From NCBI GenBank assembly GCA_949372755.1, contig CASIBO010000001.1, positions 475,775 through 539,774 on the forward strand: 64,000 bases of DNA, written 5' to 3'. This stretch comes from UBA9926 sp018645765 (GTDB taxonomy: Bacteria > Pseudomonadota > Gammaproteobacteria > Pseudomonadales > Azotimanducaceae). The notes beneath the pieces are model-generated. The model searched no databases. It saw nothing but the letters and a program-made list of their open reading frames with translations, and was not told where the DNA came from. Positions 33,240 to 42,837 of the stretch are shown here, piece after piece. Position 1 is the first letter of the stretch. Each line of letters opens with the position of its first letter. A program made the position numbers and the translations under genes.

Positions 33240-34658
33240 CTAGCGTTTTCGTCTCTTCGCACGCTCAACATCATCTTTCATCAAACGTCGCTTTTTACTC
33301 ACTTCTCGATCCGTGAGTTTTACTTTCTTATCTTTGAAAGGATTATCACCGGTTCTAAACTCAATTCTGAGCGGCGTGCCTTCTAGGCCAAGCGCTTTGT
33401 GGAACCGCTTCTGCAGATAGCGCTTATAAGCCTCCGGCACCGCTTCGGTTTGATTCCCATGCACGATGATGATCGGCGGATTACTGCCCCCTGCATGCGC
33501 GTAACGAAGCTTAATGCGCCGGCCATTCACCATCGGCGGCTGATACTCTGCCAAGGCCTCGGCCAAAATTTTGTTCAATTTCGTGGTTGCCAGAGACTTG
33601 GTTGCGGAATCATAGGATTTAAGAACCGACTTATACAGATGCCCCACACCAGAGCCATGAAGCGCGGAGATAAAGTGGATTGTTGCAAAATCGATGAACG
33701 TTAACCGACGCTCTATTTCGCTTTTGATATGGTTTTTCTGTTCTTGGTTGGTGCCATCCCACTTATTAACCGCAATCACGAGCGCGCGGCCCGCTTCCAA
33801 AACATGCCCTAAGAGGTGCAGATCTTGATCAACGAGGTTTTCATGCGCATCGATCATCAAAATCACAACGTTTGCGTCAGCAATGGCATCTAACGCCTTA
33901 ATCACTGAAAATTTTTCAACGGCTTCAGAGATTTTTCCGCGCCGGCGAACCCCTGCCGTGTCGATAATCGTGTATTCCTGACCTTCGCGCTCAAACGGAA
34001 TGTAAATGCTATCCCGCGTTGTACCGGCCTGGTCAAAGACGACGACCCGATCCTCTCCAAGCATTCGATTGACCAAGGTCGACTTACCCACGTTGGGGCG
34101 TCCGACCACCGCCATCTTAATACCGCGCGCTTCTTCGGCTGCCGTCTCATCGTCTTCCTTGACGGGCAGACGCGCGAGCACAACGTCAGACATTAAAAAA
34201 GACACACCATGACCATTGGAGGCCGAAATCAGTTCACAACCCCCAAATCCCAGCTCGGCGAATTCGCCCTCGATATAATCGCTGTTCTGACCATCGATTT
34301 TATTGGCGACCAAAACAACCGGTTTATTCTGAGTACGCAGCAGGCGCGCGATATCATGGTCGCCGGGCAGTCGTCCGGACTTAGCGTCAACTAAAAATAA
34401 GACAAGATCTGCTTCGCTGATAGCCGCTCGGGACTGCTCGGCCATGGGTTTATCAATGCCCTGCTCGTCGCCCGACAACCCACCGGTATCAATCACCAGA
34501 TAATCGAAATCCCCCATGACACCCCGACCGTACTGCCGGTCCCGGGTTAAACCTGGGATGCTGGCAACCAAGGCGTCTCGAGTTTTGGTCACTCGATTAA
34601 AAAGCGTGGATTTCCCAACGTTCGGGCGGCCGACTAGGGCAATGACGGGGAGCATCAA
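33240..34658 (-). CDS. der: Ribosome-associated GTPase Der (EngA)
   Basis: A 472-aa protein with tandem GTPase domains: GRPNVGKSTLFNRV near residue 11 with NKID, and a second GRPNVGKSTLVNRM near residue 187 with NKWD, then the C-terminal KH-like domain (RIKLRYAHAGGSNPPIIIVHG). It is needed for 50S ribosome maturation. The start could be the first or second of two ATGs. It follows bamB by 5 bp, closing a long leftward run that begins at iscR or ndk. Confidence 0.96.
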   Translation of the reverse strand: MMLPVIALVGRPNVGKSTLFNRVTKTRDALVASIPGLTRDRQYGRGVMGDFDYLVIDTGGLSGDEQGIDKPMAEQSRAAISEADLVLFLVDAKSGRLPGDHDIARLLRTQNKPVVLVANKIDGQNSDYIEGEFAELGFGGCELISASNGHGVSFLMSDVVLARLPVKEDDETAAEEARGIKMAVVGRPNVGKSTLVNRMLGEDRVVVFDQAGTTRDSIYIPFEREGQEYTIIDTAGVRRRGKISEAVEKFSVIKALDAIADANVVILMIDAHENLVDQDLHLLGHVLEAGRALVIAVNKWDGTNQEQKNHIKSEIERRLTFIDFATIHFISALHGSGVGHLYKSVLKSYDSATKSLATTKLNKILAEALAEYQPPMVNGRRIKLRYAHAGGSNPPIIIVHGNQTEAVPEAYKRYLQKRFHKALGLEGTPLRIEFRTGDNPFKDKKVKLTDREVSKKRRLMKDDVERAKRRKR

Positions 34659-34663
34659 ATAGG

Positions 34664-35863
34664 CTACTGAATCTCGAAGGCCGAAAGGCGTCCGCTATTG
34701 CCCATAACATACAGCCGGTTACCATCGGCGAGCGCCGGGGTATAAAGCCCTTTGGTATCAACGCGGCGACGCCCCACAAACCGCCCATCCGATTGCGCAA
34801 TCAAATGAACATAGCCTTCAAAGTCCCCGACCGCCAGGTAGCTACCGATCGCGATCGGCGTCGTAAGGTCTCGATTTAGAAGATCATCCACCTCCCACTG
34901 AATTCGACCATTGTCCATATCAAAGGCCGTTATCTGATCACTGACAGAGGCCAAATACACATTACCAAACCCTGCGCCTAAGCCAACGGTTGTTGAGGCC
35001 TCTTCGGACCAGAGCGGGCGGCCGGCGTTTAAATCAATCGCGAGGATCCTGCCTTGATAGCTTGCGACATAGAGCCTGCCACTTTGAAAAACCATCTTGC
35101 CGTCAATATCAATCAACCGTTCTAAATCGGAACGTCCTGTGGCCGCTGCCACGCGCTCATCGATCGCGGCGACACCGCGATCCGGATCAATCAAGGCCAC
35201 GCGCCCATTGGCAAACCCCGCAATCACGACATCATCACGGAGGATTGGTGTTGCCGTGCCGCGCAAGGTCAATGCGGGTAAAGAGGTACTAAACCGCCAG
35301 CGCTGCTCGCCGGTAAACGCATCCAATCCCGTTACGCTGCCATCGATGGCTTGCGCAACAACCAATTGATTGAGGATCTGTGGCGGCGCGAGCACCTCGC
35401 TCGACACTTCAGCGCGCCATGCGATCGAACCGTCGCTTTGATACAGGGCCAAGACTTCCCCGGCAGACGTTCCAACCAGCACAATATCGTTGCCCGCGCC
35501 AACACCGCCTGTAATAACATCGACGTCTTTCGCAAAAGCGTGATCAACGTCCGCCTCGGCATAAAGGTCTCGCACGTCCCGAGACCAAACCTTATTGCCG
35601 GTGTCCGCTTGAACAGCCAAAATCGTGCCATCAGCAGAGGCTGCGAAAATGCGACTGCCACTTAATGCAGGCTCAAGCTTAATCGCTTTATCTGCGGCGC
35701 CCGCGCCCACTCGCGCGGTCCACAGCGCAGAAAAAGCCACCTCTGACTGGATTTTCTGAAGCGCCGCTGGCTTGATGACGTCTTCATCTTTGCCGTCAAA
35801 CCAACTGCAACCGCTCATTAGACCTAGCAGCAGAATATAAGGCAATGTGCGCCAGGTCATCAT
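34664..35863 (-). CDS. bamB: Outer-membrane assembly lipoprotein BamB
   Basis: A 399-aa lipoprotein (lipobox LMSGC, cysteine 19) with beta-propeller repeats of the PQQ type (ILAVQADTGNKVWSRDVRD, GLDAFTGEQRWRF, ILAIDLNAGRPLWSEE, AFDMDNGRIQWEVDD). It works in the BAM complex that inserts beta-barrel proteins. Order hisS-yfgM-bamB-der is the usual gammaproteobacterial one. The start overlaps the yfgM-like stop by 4 bp. Confidence 0.94.
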   Translation of the reverse strand: MMTWRTLPYILLLGLMSGCSWFDGKDEDVIKPAALQKIQSEVAFSALWTARVGAGAADKAIKLEPALSGSRIFAASADGTILAVQADTGNKVWSRDVRDLYAEADVDHAFAKDVDVITGGVGAGNDIVLVGTSAGEVLALYQSDGSIAWRAEVSSEVLAPPQILNQLVVAQAIDGSVTGLDAFTGEQRWRFSTSLPALTLRGTATPILRDDVVIAGFANGRVALIDPDRGVAAIDERVAAATGRSDLERLIDIDGKMVFQSGRLYVASYQGRILAIDLNAGRPLWSEEASTTVGLGAGFGNVYLASVSDQITAFDMDNGRIQWEVDDLLNRDLTTPIAIGSYLAVGDFEGYVHLIAQSDGRFVGRRRVDTKGLYTPALADGNRLYVMGNSGRLSAFEIQ

Positions 35864-36630
35864 CCATTGTCCTTAGTTTCTGCTTGCGACTCATCTGCCA
35901 CCGCGTCGAGACCCGCCGCGGCATCTTCAACCGATACCGCGTCGTTATTGGCGCCGCTTCCATCAGCCTCCACTGTATCCACGTTCGCCGCAGCAAACGT
36001 CAAATCTTCAACCTTCATGGTTAAACCAGGCAAGCCCTCTTCACCCGCTGTGTTGACCGCCAGCTGATAGGCCTGCCTTGCCTCATCGAGGCGATCGAGC
36101 TGGTACAACAAATCGCCTTCGACCTCATGCCGGCCTGACATAAAACTCGCCCATTCGAGCGGTTCAGCCAGCAAGGTCAAACCCTCCTCAGGCCGGTCCT
36201 GGGCACCCAAAAGTCGTGCCAATCGAATCTGGACCAAGGGCGCCAGGTGCGAATTCGCTGCGCCTGAGATTGATCGCAAGGCCGTTTCAGCATCGCTCAG
36301 ATTGCCTGCACTAAACTGCAGCTTTGCAACCTGCAGTCCGGCCAAGACCGCATAGTCCGTATCCGGATAATCCGCAACAAAGGCGTCTCCCAAGTCGATT
36401 GCCCCGGCTCGTTTATCGTCGTCCGTTGCGCTCTCGCGCGCCGCAGCTTGGAACGTCGTAAACGCGTCGCTCGCAGCCTCGGCTGCTGCCTGCTTTTGGT
36501 CTTCCCAGGATCTGAATCCAAAGTTACCGCCCAGAACAAGGACCAACCCAATTGCTAAAAACCAACCGTTCTGACGTAAAAAAGTCTGAATTTTCTCGAC
36601 TTGCTCTTCTTCGCTCGTATCCAGCGCCAC
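35860..36630 (-). CDS. yfgM: YfgM-like tetratricopeptide membrane protein
   Basis: A 256-aa protein with one N-terminal helix (residues 22-42, GWFLAIGLVLVLGGNFGFR) followed by a periplasmic TPR-like region with LARLLGAQDRPEEGLTLL. It is annotated in relatives as an ancillary SecYEG and periplasmic chaperone factor (YfgM/UPF0070). The acidic C-terminal tail, rich in D, E, A and N, is longer than in E. coli. It sits between hisS and bamB as expected. Confidence 0.9.
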   Translation of the reverse strand: MALDTSEEEQVEKIQTFLRQNGWFLAIGLVLVLGGNFGFRSWEDQKQAAAEAASDAFTTFQAAARESATDDDKRAGAIDLGDAFVADYPDTDYAVLAGLQVAKLQFSAGNLSDAETALRSISGAANSHLAPLVQIRLARLLGAQDRPEEGLTLLAEPLEWASFMSGRHEVEGDLLYQLDRLDEARQAYQLAVNTAGEEGLPGLTMKVEDLTFAAANVDTVEADGSGANNDAVSVEDAAAGLDAVADESQAETKDNG

Positions 36631-36675
36631 GTGCCTACTCCTGTACCAAGTTCTTTACTGTTTGCTGTTTGTCGC

Positions 36676-37947
36676 TTATTGCTTGAAACGCTGCTGCAAC
36701 TGTTCAATCAAAGCCGACATTTGAACCAATGCCTGCCCCCCTTCACCCCGTAATTCACGGACACTCACCGCATCTTGCGCAAGTTCGTCTTCTGCAACAA
36801 TGAGCGCAATCTCAGCCCCAGACGCATCGGCTTTCTTCATTTGCGCCTTGAGCTTTCCAGCACCGGCATGAACCTGAACCGAAAGTCCCAGGTGCGTCCG
36901 CACTTTTTCTGCGAGTACAAGCATCTTGCCCCGCGCGTCCTCTCCAACAGAAACACCATAAATATTGATCGAAGGCCCTTGCACTGCCTGACCTTCAAGC
37001 ATCAACGCAAGTCGATCTAGACCCAATGCAAAGCCCACACAGGGCGTGGGTTTACCCCCTAACTGCGCCACCAACCCATCGTAGCGGCCCCCACCACAAA
37101 TGGTACCTTGGGCACCCAATTCATCCGTGACCCATTCAAAAACAGTGCGGTTGTAATAGTCCAAACCGCGCACAATGCTGGGATTAATCCGATACCCCTG
37201 CCCAGCGGCGTCCAGTATCGCACACAGGTCATCAAAATGCTTTCGAGACGCCGGGTCAATAAAGTCGCTGAGGACCGGTGCGTCCACCAAAAGCGCCTGT
37301 GTTGTTGGGACTTTGGTATCCAAAATGCGCATCGGATTGGTCGTCAGCCTGCGAAGGCTATCTTCGTCCAAATCCGCTTTAAAACGCGTTAAATAATCCA
37401 CCAAAGCCGCGCCAAAGGCGCGCCTGCTTTCGACATCACCGATCGAGTTGAGTTCAAGGGTTACCGAGTTCGACAAGCCTAAAACCGACCAAAGCCGCGC
37501 GGAAAGCAGCAGTAACTCCGCATCAACATCCGGGCCTTCCATACCAATGCACTCAACCCCAATCTGGTCAAACTGCCGGTACCGTCCTTTCTGAGGTCGC
37601 TCATAACGGAACATCGGCCCTGTGTACCAAAGTCTTTGGGTTTGATTAAACGCCAGACCATGCTCATTCACAAAACGCACCAAGCCAGCCGTGCCTTCCG
37701 GACGCAGTGTCAAACTCTCTTCGTTGCGATCATTGAAGGTGTACATTTCTTTTTCGACAATATCAGTGCTCGCACCGACCAACCGACTGAACAAACTGGT
37801 GCTTTCCAGTATCGGCAATCCTACTTCCTGATAACCATAATCCGCCAAAACAATTCTGGCTTGATCTTCGATCAAACGGAATCGCGCTTTTTTTTCGGGT
37901 AGCAGATCCTGCATCCCACGAATGGCTTTTATTCTGTTACTCACCAC
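36676..37947 (-). CDS. hisS: Histidine-tRNA ligase
   Basis: A 423-aa class II synthetase charging tRNA-His. Motif 2 is YTGPMFRYERPQKGRYRQFD; the histidine-binding motifs RGLDYYNRTVFE and CGGGRYDGL are visible; the C-terminal anticodon-binding domain spans about 330-423. It lies directly upstream of yfgM by 45 bp and downstream of ispG by 25 bp. Confidence 0.97.
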   Translation of the reverse strand: MVSNRIKAIRGMQDLLPEKKARFRLIEDQARIVLADYGYQEVGLPILESTSLFSRLVGASTDIVEKEMYTFNDRNEESLTLRPEGTAGLVRFVNEHGLAFNQTQRLWYTGPMFRYERPQKGRYRQFDQIGVECIGMEGPDVDAELLLLSARLWSVLGLSNSVTLELNSIGDVESRRAFGAALVDYLTRFKADLDEDSLRRLTTNPMRILDTKVPTTQALLVDAPVLSDFIDPASRKHFDDLCAILDAAGQGYRINPSIVRGLDYYNRTVFEWVTDELGAQGTICGGGRYDGLVAQLGGKPTPCVGFALGLDRLALMLEGQAVQGPSINIYGVSVGEDARGKMLVLAEKVRTHLGLSVQVHAGAGKLKAQMKKADASGAEIALIVAEDELAQDAVSVRELRGEGGQALVQMSALIEQLQQRFKQ

Positions 37948-37972
37948 AAGCTTCCACTCAGTTTGACGTTAA

Positions 37973-39079
37973 TTAAACACTCTCATCGGCTTCGGCGGCG
38001 ATTTTTTCGGCCACTCGCCGTCGAATCATCGCCTCAAGATCATCAATTAAATGCTCGTTGGTCACTTTTTGACTGGGCGCACCATCACGATAGATCAGAT
38101 TATTTGGGGTTGCGCCAGTCAGCCCAATGTCCGCTTCTTTTGCCTCACCTGGTCCATTCACGATACAGCCAATAATCGCGACATCGAGCGGCGTTGTAAT
38201 GTCTTCCACCCGACGTTCCAGTTCATTCACCGTAGAAATGACATCAAAGTTCTGACGAGAACAACTCGGACACGCCACAAAATGGATGCCTTTACTGCGC
38301 AGATGCAGGCTCTTCAGCAAATCAAACCCAACCTTTACTTCCTCAACGGGGTCCGCCGCCAACGACACGCGAATCGTATCGCCGATACCCGCCATCAGTA
38401 AAAAGCCAAGCCCGGCTGCGCTCTTCACCGTACCCGACCGCAAGGCGCCCGCTTCAGTAATCCCCAAGTGCAACGGTTGATCGATTTGTCCGGCAATACG
38501 CTGATACGCCTCGATCGTCATAAAAATGTCAGAGGCCTTCAGGCTCAGCTTGAACTGGTCGAAATTCAGAGCGTCCAGCATCTCAATATTGCGCAGCGCT
38601 GACTCGACCATTGCTGTGGCATTTGGCTCTTTATACTTGCGCATTAAGTCCTTGCCTAAGGACCCCGCATTAACACCGATCCGAATCGGAATGCCTTGAT
38701 CTTTGCAGGCACTCACCACCGCCCGCACGCGATCCGGACTGCCGATATTGCCAGGATTAATCCGCAAACAATCCACACCCAGCGCTGCAACCTTGAGTGC
38801 AATCTTGTAATCAAAGTGAATATCGGACACTAACGGCACATCAACTTGGGCTCGAATTTTTCCGAACGCCTCTGCCGCGTCCAAACTGGGCACCGAGACC
38901 CGAACAATGTCGGCGCCGGCGACTTCAAGACGCCGAATCTGAGCAACCGTTGCCGCAACGTCCAGCGTATTGGTATTGGTCATACTTTGAACTGCAATCG
39001 GGGCATCACCCCCCACCGGCACAGCACCCACCATGATCTGCTTGGATACCCGTCGCACTATCTTAGAATCTTGGTGCAT
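37973..39079 (-). CDS. ispG: 4-hydroxy-3-methylbut-2-enyl-diphosphate synthase
   Basis: A 368-aa iron-sulfur enzyme of the MEP isoprenoid pathway that forms HMBPP from the cyclic diphosphate. A TIM barrel (VAVQSMTNTNTLDVAATVAQ) is followed by the 4Fe-4S domain with FVACPSCSRQNFD and IGCIVNGPGEAKEADIG cysteines. The length is typical for the bacterial type. Nearby isc genes would supply its cluster. Confidence 0.97.
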   Translation of the reverse strand: MHQDSKIVRRVSKQIMVGAVPVGGDAPIAVQSMTNTNTLDVAATVAQIRRLEVAGADIVRVSVPSLDAAEAFGKIRAQVDVPLVSDIHFDYKIALKVAALGVDCLRINPGNIGSPDRVRAVVSACKDQGIPIRIGVNAGSLGKDLMRKYKEPNATAMVESALRNIEMLDALNFDQFKLSLKASDIFMTIEAYQRIAGQIDQPLHLGITEAGALRSGTVKSAAGLGFLLMAGIGDTIRVSLAADPVEEVKVGFDLLKSLHLRSKGIHFVACPSCSRQNFDVISTVNELERRVEDITTPLDVAIIGCIVNGPGEAKEADIGLTGATPNNLIYRDGAPSQKVTNEHLIDDLEAMIRRRVAEKIAAEADESV

Positions 39080-39089
39080 AACGTTTCTC

Positions 39090-40250
39090 CTAATTCGTTA
39101 AGGTCAGTCGAGCGATCGCGTCGCGGGTTGTTGCCGAATCAAGGTCGATCGCTCGGCCATTAAACTCTAAACTCGCCATCGGCGCATTGCCGAGCAATAC
39201 CGTCAAGGGCGCGCGCCCATTGAGGATTAGGACGTCACCGGCGCGATTCAGATCACCGTAAATCAATTCGTTTTGGCTATCCGCCACTTCAATCCAACAT
39301 TCGCCAACGAGGGTCGCTTTTAATTCATCCGAGCCACCCGCATCCACTAGGATTTGTCGTCCATCACCCCGATTTTCTCGCCGAATTTCGACCTGCTTTG
39401 CAATCCCGCGTTCAACGTCCAGATTAAAGCTGGGTTGCGCCTGATCGCTCAATTGATCGACGCCCTCCGCTTCATTGGCCAAACCCTCTCCATCGCTGCC
39501 GCTCAATTCTAAGGGTTTAGGGTCAGATTCTGACACTGCCAAAACCAAGTCATCCGCGGCTTGATTAATCCTTCCCAGCGTTGGGTTCTCGGCCTTAGCA
39601 ATCTGGTTCGCTGGTGCTACAACGTTCGTTGCTCGCTCAAAATCGGCCGCTAACGGAGGCACTGGCGCCTCACGGCCCGAAGTCGGTGCTTGGTCAAAGG
39701 CTTGGTCTAAAGGCTCCGGTTCAACCGGCGCGGTTTCAACATTGGCGGGGTCAGGCGACGCCGCCTCTGTGATCTCTGCACTAGGTTGCGCGCCTCGAAC
39801 CGGCTCGGTCGCCGCGGGTGTCATCGCGCCGACGTCTGCCCGATCGTTGCCCGACGTCGACAACCACACCAGGACCACCAAAACCAAAACAATCCCCAGC
39901 CCGATGACGCCGGTGAGTACAACGGGCCCAGAAAATCGATTCTCTTTCACACTGACGGCAACATCAGCGGGGGTGTCTGGCAGCGATTCCCGAAATGCCT
40001 GGTCATATAATTGCACTAACTGATCGCCATCGAGACCCACAACCCGCGCATAACTGCGCAGGTAACCCCGGACAAACGCTTGCTTCGGCAGGCGATCAAA
40101 CTCGCCCGTATCCATATGCCGAATGTACGTCTCGGTTAAAAACAGCTGGTCGGCAACCGACGCTTGGGTCATGCCAGCTGCTTCTCTAGCTTGTCTTAAC
40201 TGATCAGAGACGGTCAACGTACTGGCCTCGCCCATTTCCTCAACGCCCAT
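39090..40250 (-). CDS. rodZ: Cytoskeleton protein RodZ-like
   Basis: A 386-aa bitopic protein with a cytoplasmic HTH_25 domain (residues 15-80, LRQAREAAGMTQASVADQLF), a transmembrane helix (108-131), a long acidic, proline-rich periplasmic linker (about 140-290) and a C-terminal DUF4115 beta domain (from about 300). It links MreB to the cell envelope for rod shape. The ATG at 40250 is supported by AAGGAGGGG 4 nt upstream and overlaps the pilW end by 11 bp. Confidence 0.93.
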   Translation of the reverse strand: MGVEEMGEASTLTVSDQLRQAREAAGMTQASVADQLFLTETYIRHMDTGEFDRLPKQAFVRGYLRSYARVVGLDGDQLVQLYDQAFRESLPDTPADVAVSVKENRFSGPVVLTGVIGLGIVLVLVVLVWLSTSGNDRADVGAMTPAATEPVRGAQPSAEITEAASPDPANVETAPVEPEPLDQAFDQAPTSGREAPVPPLAADFERATNVVAPANQIAKAENPTLGRINQAADDLVLAVSESDPKPLELSGSDGEGLANEAEGVDQLSDQAQPSFNLDVERGIAKQVEIRRENRGDGRQILVDAGGSDELKATLVGECWIEVADSQNELIYGDLNRAGDVLILNGRAPLTVLLGNAPMASLEFNGRAIDLDSATTRDAIARLTLTN

Positions 40251-41004
40251 CCACCCCTCCTTGGGTACCCTTGACCACCTCTAAAGCTTCCGTCGAGGCT
40301 GGATAGATCCGAATTAAATCAGCGGTGCATCGACTGCGCTCAGCCGCCTCTAAAAAAATGGCATAAATTTTTGTGCACGCGTAGAGACTTCTCGCTGATT
40401 CCGACGCGATCGCTCGGTGCCTCAAATACAGCGCTTTCGCAGCCGTAAAGTTTTGATCCTCTAGATGCAGCAATGTCAGCTCAAGCAGGGTTCTGGGCAA
40501 TCGGGGATTCAATGCTTCGGCACGTTCAAAGGCGTCACGGGCAGCAAGTCGGTCATCCAGCGCGAGGAATGCCACCGCCAAATTCTCAAAAGCTTGAGGC
40601 CTTAGCTCGTAAAAGCGATCCTCGGTCGCAATGGTTAGCTGCTCAACCGCTTCACCGGGACGACCCTGAGCATATAAAAAACCGCCAAAGTTATTGCGCG
40701 CCGCGATCATCTCCGGGGCGAGCGCAATTGCACGCCTAAAATAAGACTCCGCGAGTTCGAACTCGCGCTCCTGCTGGAACACAATCGCTAACGTATGATG
40801 AGCTGGTGCCGATTGATCATCGATCGCCAGCGCTTTCATTAAGTTATCTTTAGCTCGGCCGTAATCGCCTTGCCGCAGATACGCCGTCCCAAGCTCAATG
40901 GCGCGCGCCGCGACCTCATCTTGATCGACTGCCGTGCCACCCCGATTCTGAGTGGTACAGCCCATCAAGCATAGCAGCACCAGAGCGAACGCGACGGCTC
41001 TCAT
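40240..41004 (-). CDS. pilW: Type IV pilus biogenesis/stability lipoprotein PilW (PilF)
   Basis: A 254-aa outer-membrane lipoprotein (lipobox CLMGC, cysteine 16) with consecutive TPR motifs (ELGTAYLRQGDYGRAKDNLM, AHHTLAIVFQQEREFELAES, RNNFGGFLYAQGRPGEAVEQ). It is the pilotin for the PilQ secretin. It overlaps the rlmN stop by 4 bp and rodZ by 11 bp. The rlmN-pilW-rodZ order is conserved in Pseudomonas-like bacteria. No other pilus genes are in view. Confidence 0.93.
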   Translation of the reverse strand: MRAVAFALVLLCLMGCTTQNRGGTAVDQDEVAARAIELGTAYLRQGDYGRAKDNLMKALAIDDQSAPAHHTLAIVFQQEREFELAESYFRRAIALAPEMIAARNNFGGFLYAQGRPGEAVEQLTIATEDRFYELRPQAFENLAVAFLALDDRLAARDAFERAEALNPRLPRTLLELTLLHLEDQNFTAAKALYLRHRAIASESARSLYACTKIYAIFLEAAERSRCTADLIRIYPASTEALEVVKGTQGGVDGR

Positions 41005-42122
41005 TCGGCTGCCGCCTGTAATGCAATGCGTTGGTACCGCGCGCTACGGGAGGTGCGATCCACCACCTGACCTGCAAGCTGACCACACGCTGCATCAATA
41101 TCATCGCCACGGGTAGTCCGCACCATCGTTGAGAAGCCCTTGCCAACCAAATAGTCTTGAAAATATCTGACACTGGCGGCGGACGGTCTCTTAAAGGTCG
41201 TGCCTGGGTAAGGGTTAAATGGGATTAAATTGATTTTGCAGGGAAAATGCTTCAGCAGAACCGCAAGCTCCCGAACCTGCTCGGCCTGATCATTGACGCC
41301 ATCAAGCAACGTGTACTCGATGGTGATCGTGCGCTTCTCGCCTAAATTCTCGGCATAATCTCGGCAGGCATCCAGCAACATCGCGATGGGATATTTTCGA
41401 TTGATCGGCACCAGCTGATCTCGAAGGGCATCATTGGGCGCGTGCAACGAGATCGCTAATGAGGCATCCGTTGTTTCTTTTAGCCTGAGAATCCCCGGGA
41501 CGACGCCGGCCGTTGAAATCGTGACCTTGCGCTTCGAAATACCGTAGCCCAAATCATCCATCATGACCGACACTGCCGGAATCACTTGATCGATATTGAG
41601 AAGCGGCTCGCCCATGCCCATCAGTACGACGTTGGTCACGACCCGATTGCGATCCTCAAATTCGGTCCGCAACCGCCGCTCTGCCATCCGCAACTGGCCG
41701 ACAATTTCGCCGGCGGTCAAATTGGAGTTAAAGCCCTGCTTACCGGTCGAGCAAAACTTACAATCTAAGATACACCCCACCTGGGATGAAACGCAGAGCG
41801 TGCCGCGATTGCCTTCCGGGATGAACACCGTTTCAATGGCGCTCCCGGATCGCGATCGCATTAACCACTTTCGTGTGCCGTCCCGCGACACCTTTTCGGA
41901 CAGAACCTCAGGCTCATGAATTTCAGCGCCTGCCTCGAACTCCGTCCGCAACTTCTTGCTGATATCGGTCATGTCATCGATCTTCATAACCGACCGATGA
42001 TGCAACCATTTCATTACCTGAGCTGTCCGGTAAGGCTTTTCACCCAAGCCAGCCAAAACCGATGTCATCTGGGCCTGACTCAAGCCCAGTAGATCAATTT
42101 TTTCTGGCGTTAACTCATTCAT
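41001..42122 (-). CDS. rlmN: 23S rRNA (A2503-C2)/tRNA (A37-C2) methyltransferase
   Basis: A 373-aa radical SAM enzyme. The 4Fe-4S motif is C-x3-C-x2-C in GCILDCKFCSTGKQGF. MGMGEPLLN and the C-terminal GDDIDAACGQL, with the methyl-accepting cysteine, are present. It methylates A2503 of 23S rRNA and A37 of some tRNAs. It overlaps ndk by 4 bp (ATGA-type) and pilW by 4 bp, so it is tightly coupled. Confidence 0.96.
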   Translation of the reverse strand: MNELTPEKIDLLGLSQAQMTSVLAGLGEKPYRTAQVMKWLHHRSVMKIDDMTDISKKLRTEFEAGAEIHEPEVLSEKVSRDGTRKWLMRSRSGSAIETVFIPEGNRGTLCVSSQVGCILDCKFCSTGKQGFNSNLTAGEIVGQLRMAERRLRTEFEDRNRVVTNVVLMGMGEPLLNIDQVIPAVSVMMDDLGYGISKRKVTISTAGVVPGILRLKETTDASLAISLHAPNDALRDQLVPINRKYPIAMLLDACRDYAENLGEKRTITIEYTLLDGVNDQAEQVRELAVLLKHFPCKINLIPFNPYPGTTFKRPSAASVRYFQDYLVGKGFSTMVRTTRGDDIDAACGQLAGQVVDRTSRSARYQRIALQAAAE

Positions 42123-42544
42123 CTGTTGCAGAGTTGCTCAGGGGTGAAAAAATAGGCTATCTCCCGGGCTGCAGACTCTGGCGCATCACTGCCATGAACG
42201 GCATTGGCATCAATGCTCTGCGCGAAATCTGCCCGAATGGTTCCAGCGGCCGCTTCCTGAGGGTTGGTGGCGCCCATTAACTCGCGGTTTTTTAAAATCG
42301 CGTTCTCGCCCTGTAAAACTTGGAGAACAACTGGGCCTGAGGTCATGAACGCAACCAGGTCGGTAAAAAACCCTTTGCCATCATGCTCAGCATAGAAGCC
42401 TTTGGCCTTCTCTTCGGTGAGATGCTCCATTCGTTGCGCAATGATCTGCAGACCATTCGCTTCGAATCGCCCGACAATTTGACCGATGGCATTTTTAGCC
42501 ACTGCATCAGGTTTAATGATAGAAAAAGTGCGTTCTAAGGCCAT
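42119..42544 (-). CDS. ndk: Nucleoside-diphosphate kinase
   Basis: A 141-aa kinase balancing NTP pools. The N-terminal ERTFSIIKPDAV and the active-site histidine in NAVHGSDAPESA (about residue 117) are textbook. It lies about 90 bp downstream of iscX and begins the ndk-rlmN-pilW unit. The length is standard. Confidence 0.97.
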   Translation of the reverse strand: MALERTFSIIKPDAVAKNAIGQIVGRFEANGLQIIAQRMEHLTEEKAKGFYAEHDGKGFFTDLVAFMTSGPVVLQVLQGENAILKNRELMGATNPQEAAAGTIRADFAQSIDANAVHGSDAPESAAREIAYFFTPEQLCNR

Positions 42545-42635
42545 GACAACTCCACTGATAAATTACTGTTTTTGAGGCGCGGTATTATACGCGCGATTAA
42601 CCCAGCAAAATAGTGAATTACCGCCCTAATTCACC

Positions 42636-42833
42636 CTAGTCGACCTCATCAATCCAGGTCATTTGAATCGCTTCTAAAATTCTCTCGCCGCATCGGTCTG
42701 ACTGATCGTCAAATTCTGGCAGTGCTTCAACCCAAGCTTTTAGATCTGTGAACCGAATGGTCAACGGATCAACGCCTGGATGCGCGTCAATCAACGCAAG
42801 GGCAATTTCTAGGCTGTCGGTCCATTTCATCAC
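42636..42833 (-). CDS. iscX: Fe-S assembly accessory protein IscX
   Basis: A 65-aa acidic protein (KWTDSLEIALALIDAHPGVD, then IRFTDLKAWVEALPEFDD and EAIQMTWIDE). It binds IscS and iron and modulates cluster assembly. It follows fdx by 4 bp, the standard end of isc operons. The start could be the first or second methionine. Confidence 0.95.
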   Translation of the reverse strand: MMKWTDSLEIALALIDAHPGVDPLTIRFTDLKAWVEALPEFDDQSDRCGERILEAIQMTWIDEVD

Positions 42834-42837
42834 AAGG

